NCBI GenBank assembly: GCA_946481355.1
Contig: CAMLNH010000118.1
Location: 1 to 8,024, forward strand
Direction: 5' to 3'
DNA: 8,024 nucleotides
DNA from: an uncultured Curvibacter sp.
Lineage (GTDB): Bacteria; Pseudomonadota; Gammaproteobacteria; Burkholderiales; Burkholderiaceae
The notes beneath the pieces were generated by a model. That model searched no databases and was not told the DNA's origin. It saw nothing but the letters and a program-made list of their open reading frames with translations. A program made the translations under genes and the position numbers. Below, piece after piece: positions 7,685 through 8,024 of this stretch (position 1 is its first letter; each line of letters opens with the position of its first letter).

Positions 7685-8024
7685 TCAGATCAGGCTTCGG
7701 GGAGGACGGCGCAGGCCGTCGAGGTAAGGTGGGGGCGGCACGGCCTGGGCGGCCTGCGCCACATGCTGGGGCAGCGGCTCCAGCGCCACGACCGCGGGGG
7801 CCGCGATGACGCCGAAGTGATGGAAACAGCAGTCGGCCATCATGTGCTCGAACGACTCGTCGGAATCGTCCGCATGGATGTGACCCTGGCTGTCGTGGTG
7901 GTGCGCCTCGCCCTGCCAGTGCATGACGGTGTGCTCCAGGGCCTTGCCCTGCTCGGCCACGAACTGCGGCAGGCCGGCCGCCGAAGCGACCTGCCAGACG
8001 TTCATGAGAACCAGCAGAAGGGCA
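7685..8024 (-). CDS. Small secreted His/Cys-rich protein, CzcI-like (5' end beyond window)
   Basis: The frame runs to the right edge with 112 visible residues before the TGA at 7685. An ATG exists at 8005, but the six codons upstream read ALLLVL and continue a signal-peptide core (ALLLVLMNVWQVASA), so the true start is almost certainly outside the window. After the predicted cleavage near ASA, the mature chain is rich in metal-ligand residues: HHH in EAHHHDSQGHIHADD, then FEHMMADCCFHHFG with adjacent cysteines. A Pro-rich tail (QAVPPPPYLDGLRRPPRSLI) follows. The small size, the His-rich secreted nature, the Pro/Arg ending and the position directly before czcC match CzcI, which sits in this place in the Cupriavidus czc operon and is thought to act in regulation of, or accessory to, efflux. 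The CzcI assignment rests on memory of the family and on gene order; this sequence may be a diverged or separate family. Confidence 0.75.
   Translation of the reverse strand, partial: ALLLVLMNVWQVASAAGLPQFVAEQGKALEHTVMHWQGEAHHHDSQGHIHADDSDESFEHMMADCCFHHFGVIAAPAVVALEPLPQHVAQAAQAVPPPPYLDGLRRPPRSLI

Noticed and set aside
7685..8005. Start of the CzcI-like gene at ATG 8005
   Set aside because: The six upstream codons continue a hydrophobic signal-peptide core in frame to the window edge, so the Met is probably internal.
1..8024. Search for tRNA or rRNA genes, CRISPR repeats, insertion sequence ends and attachment sites
   Set aside because: Nothing recognisable was seen by eye; the window is almost fully occupied by seven minus-strand coding regions.

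Overview
The window is GC-rich DNA with the codon usage and gene content of a betaproteobacterium, most likely in the Burkholderiales and plausibly Comamonadaceae. That placement is an inference from protein style, not a measured assignment. Every supported gene lies on the minus strand, so the natural reading direction is from position 8024 down to 1.

In that direction the window holds: (1) the 3' part of a small secreted His/Cys-rich protein of CzcI type (8024-7685, start outside the window); (2) a CzcC-type outer-membrane efflux factor (7575-6349); (3) a small periplasmic, C-terminally anchored beta-rich protein with a His-containing mature N terminus (6352-5765); (4) a short CzcB-type periplasmic adaptor (5768-4665); (5) a full-length CzcA/CusA-type heavy-metal RND pump (4655-1524); (6) a small secreted protein that looks related to gene 3 (1462-1091); (7) the N-terminal 318 codons of a ChrA chromate transporter, cut by the left edge (956-1).

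Genes 2 to 5 are tightly coupled: ATGA overlaps join 2/3 and 3/4, and the CzcA ribosome binding site overlaps the CzcB stop codon. They are probably one transcript encoding a tripartite pump that spans both membranes. The order I-C-(extra gene)-B-A is that of the classic czcICBA cluster with one gene added. ChrA, after a 134-base gap, would add chromate export, so the region reads as a metal-resistance block. No regulator, transposase, RNA gene or CRISPR array is visible.

I do not see a wholly new system. The most interesting parts are the two small His-fronted beta-rich proteins that bracket czcBA, and the atypical proton-relay motif of the pump, which lacks both the canonical DFG aspartate and the copper-binding methionines of CusA.
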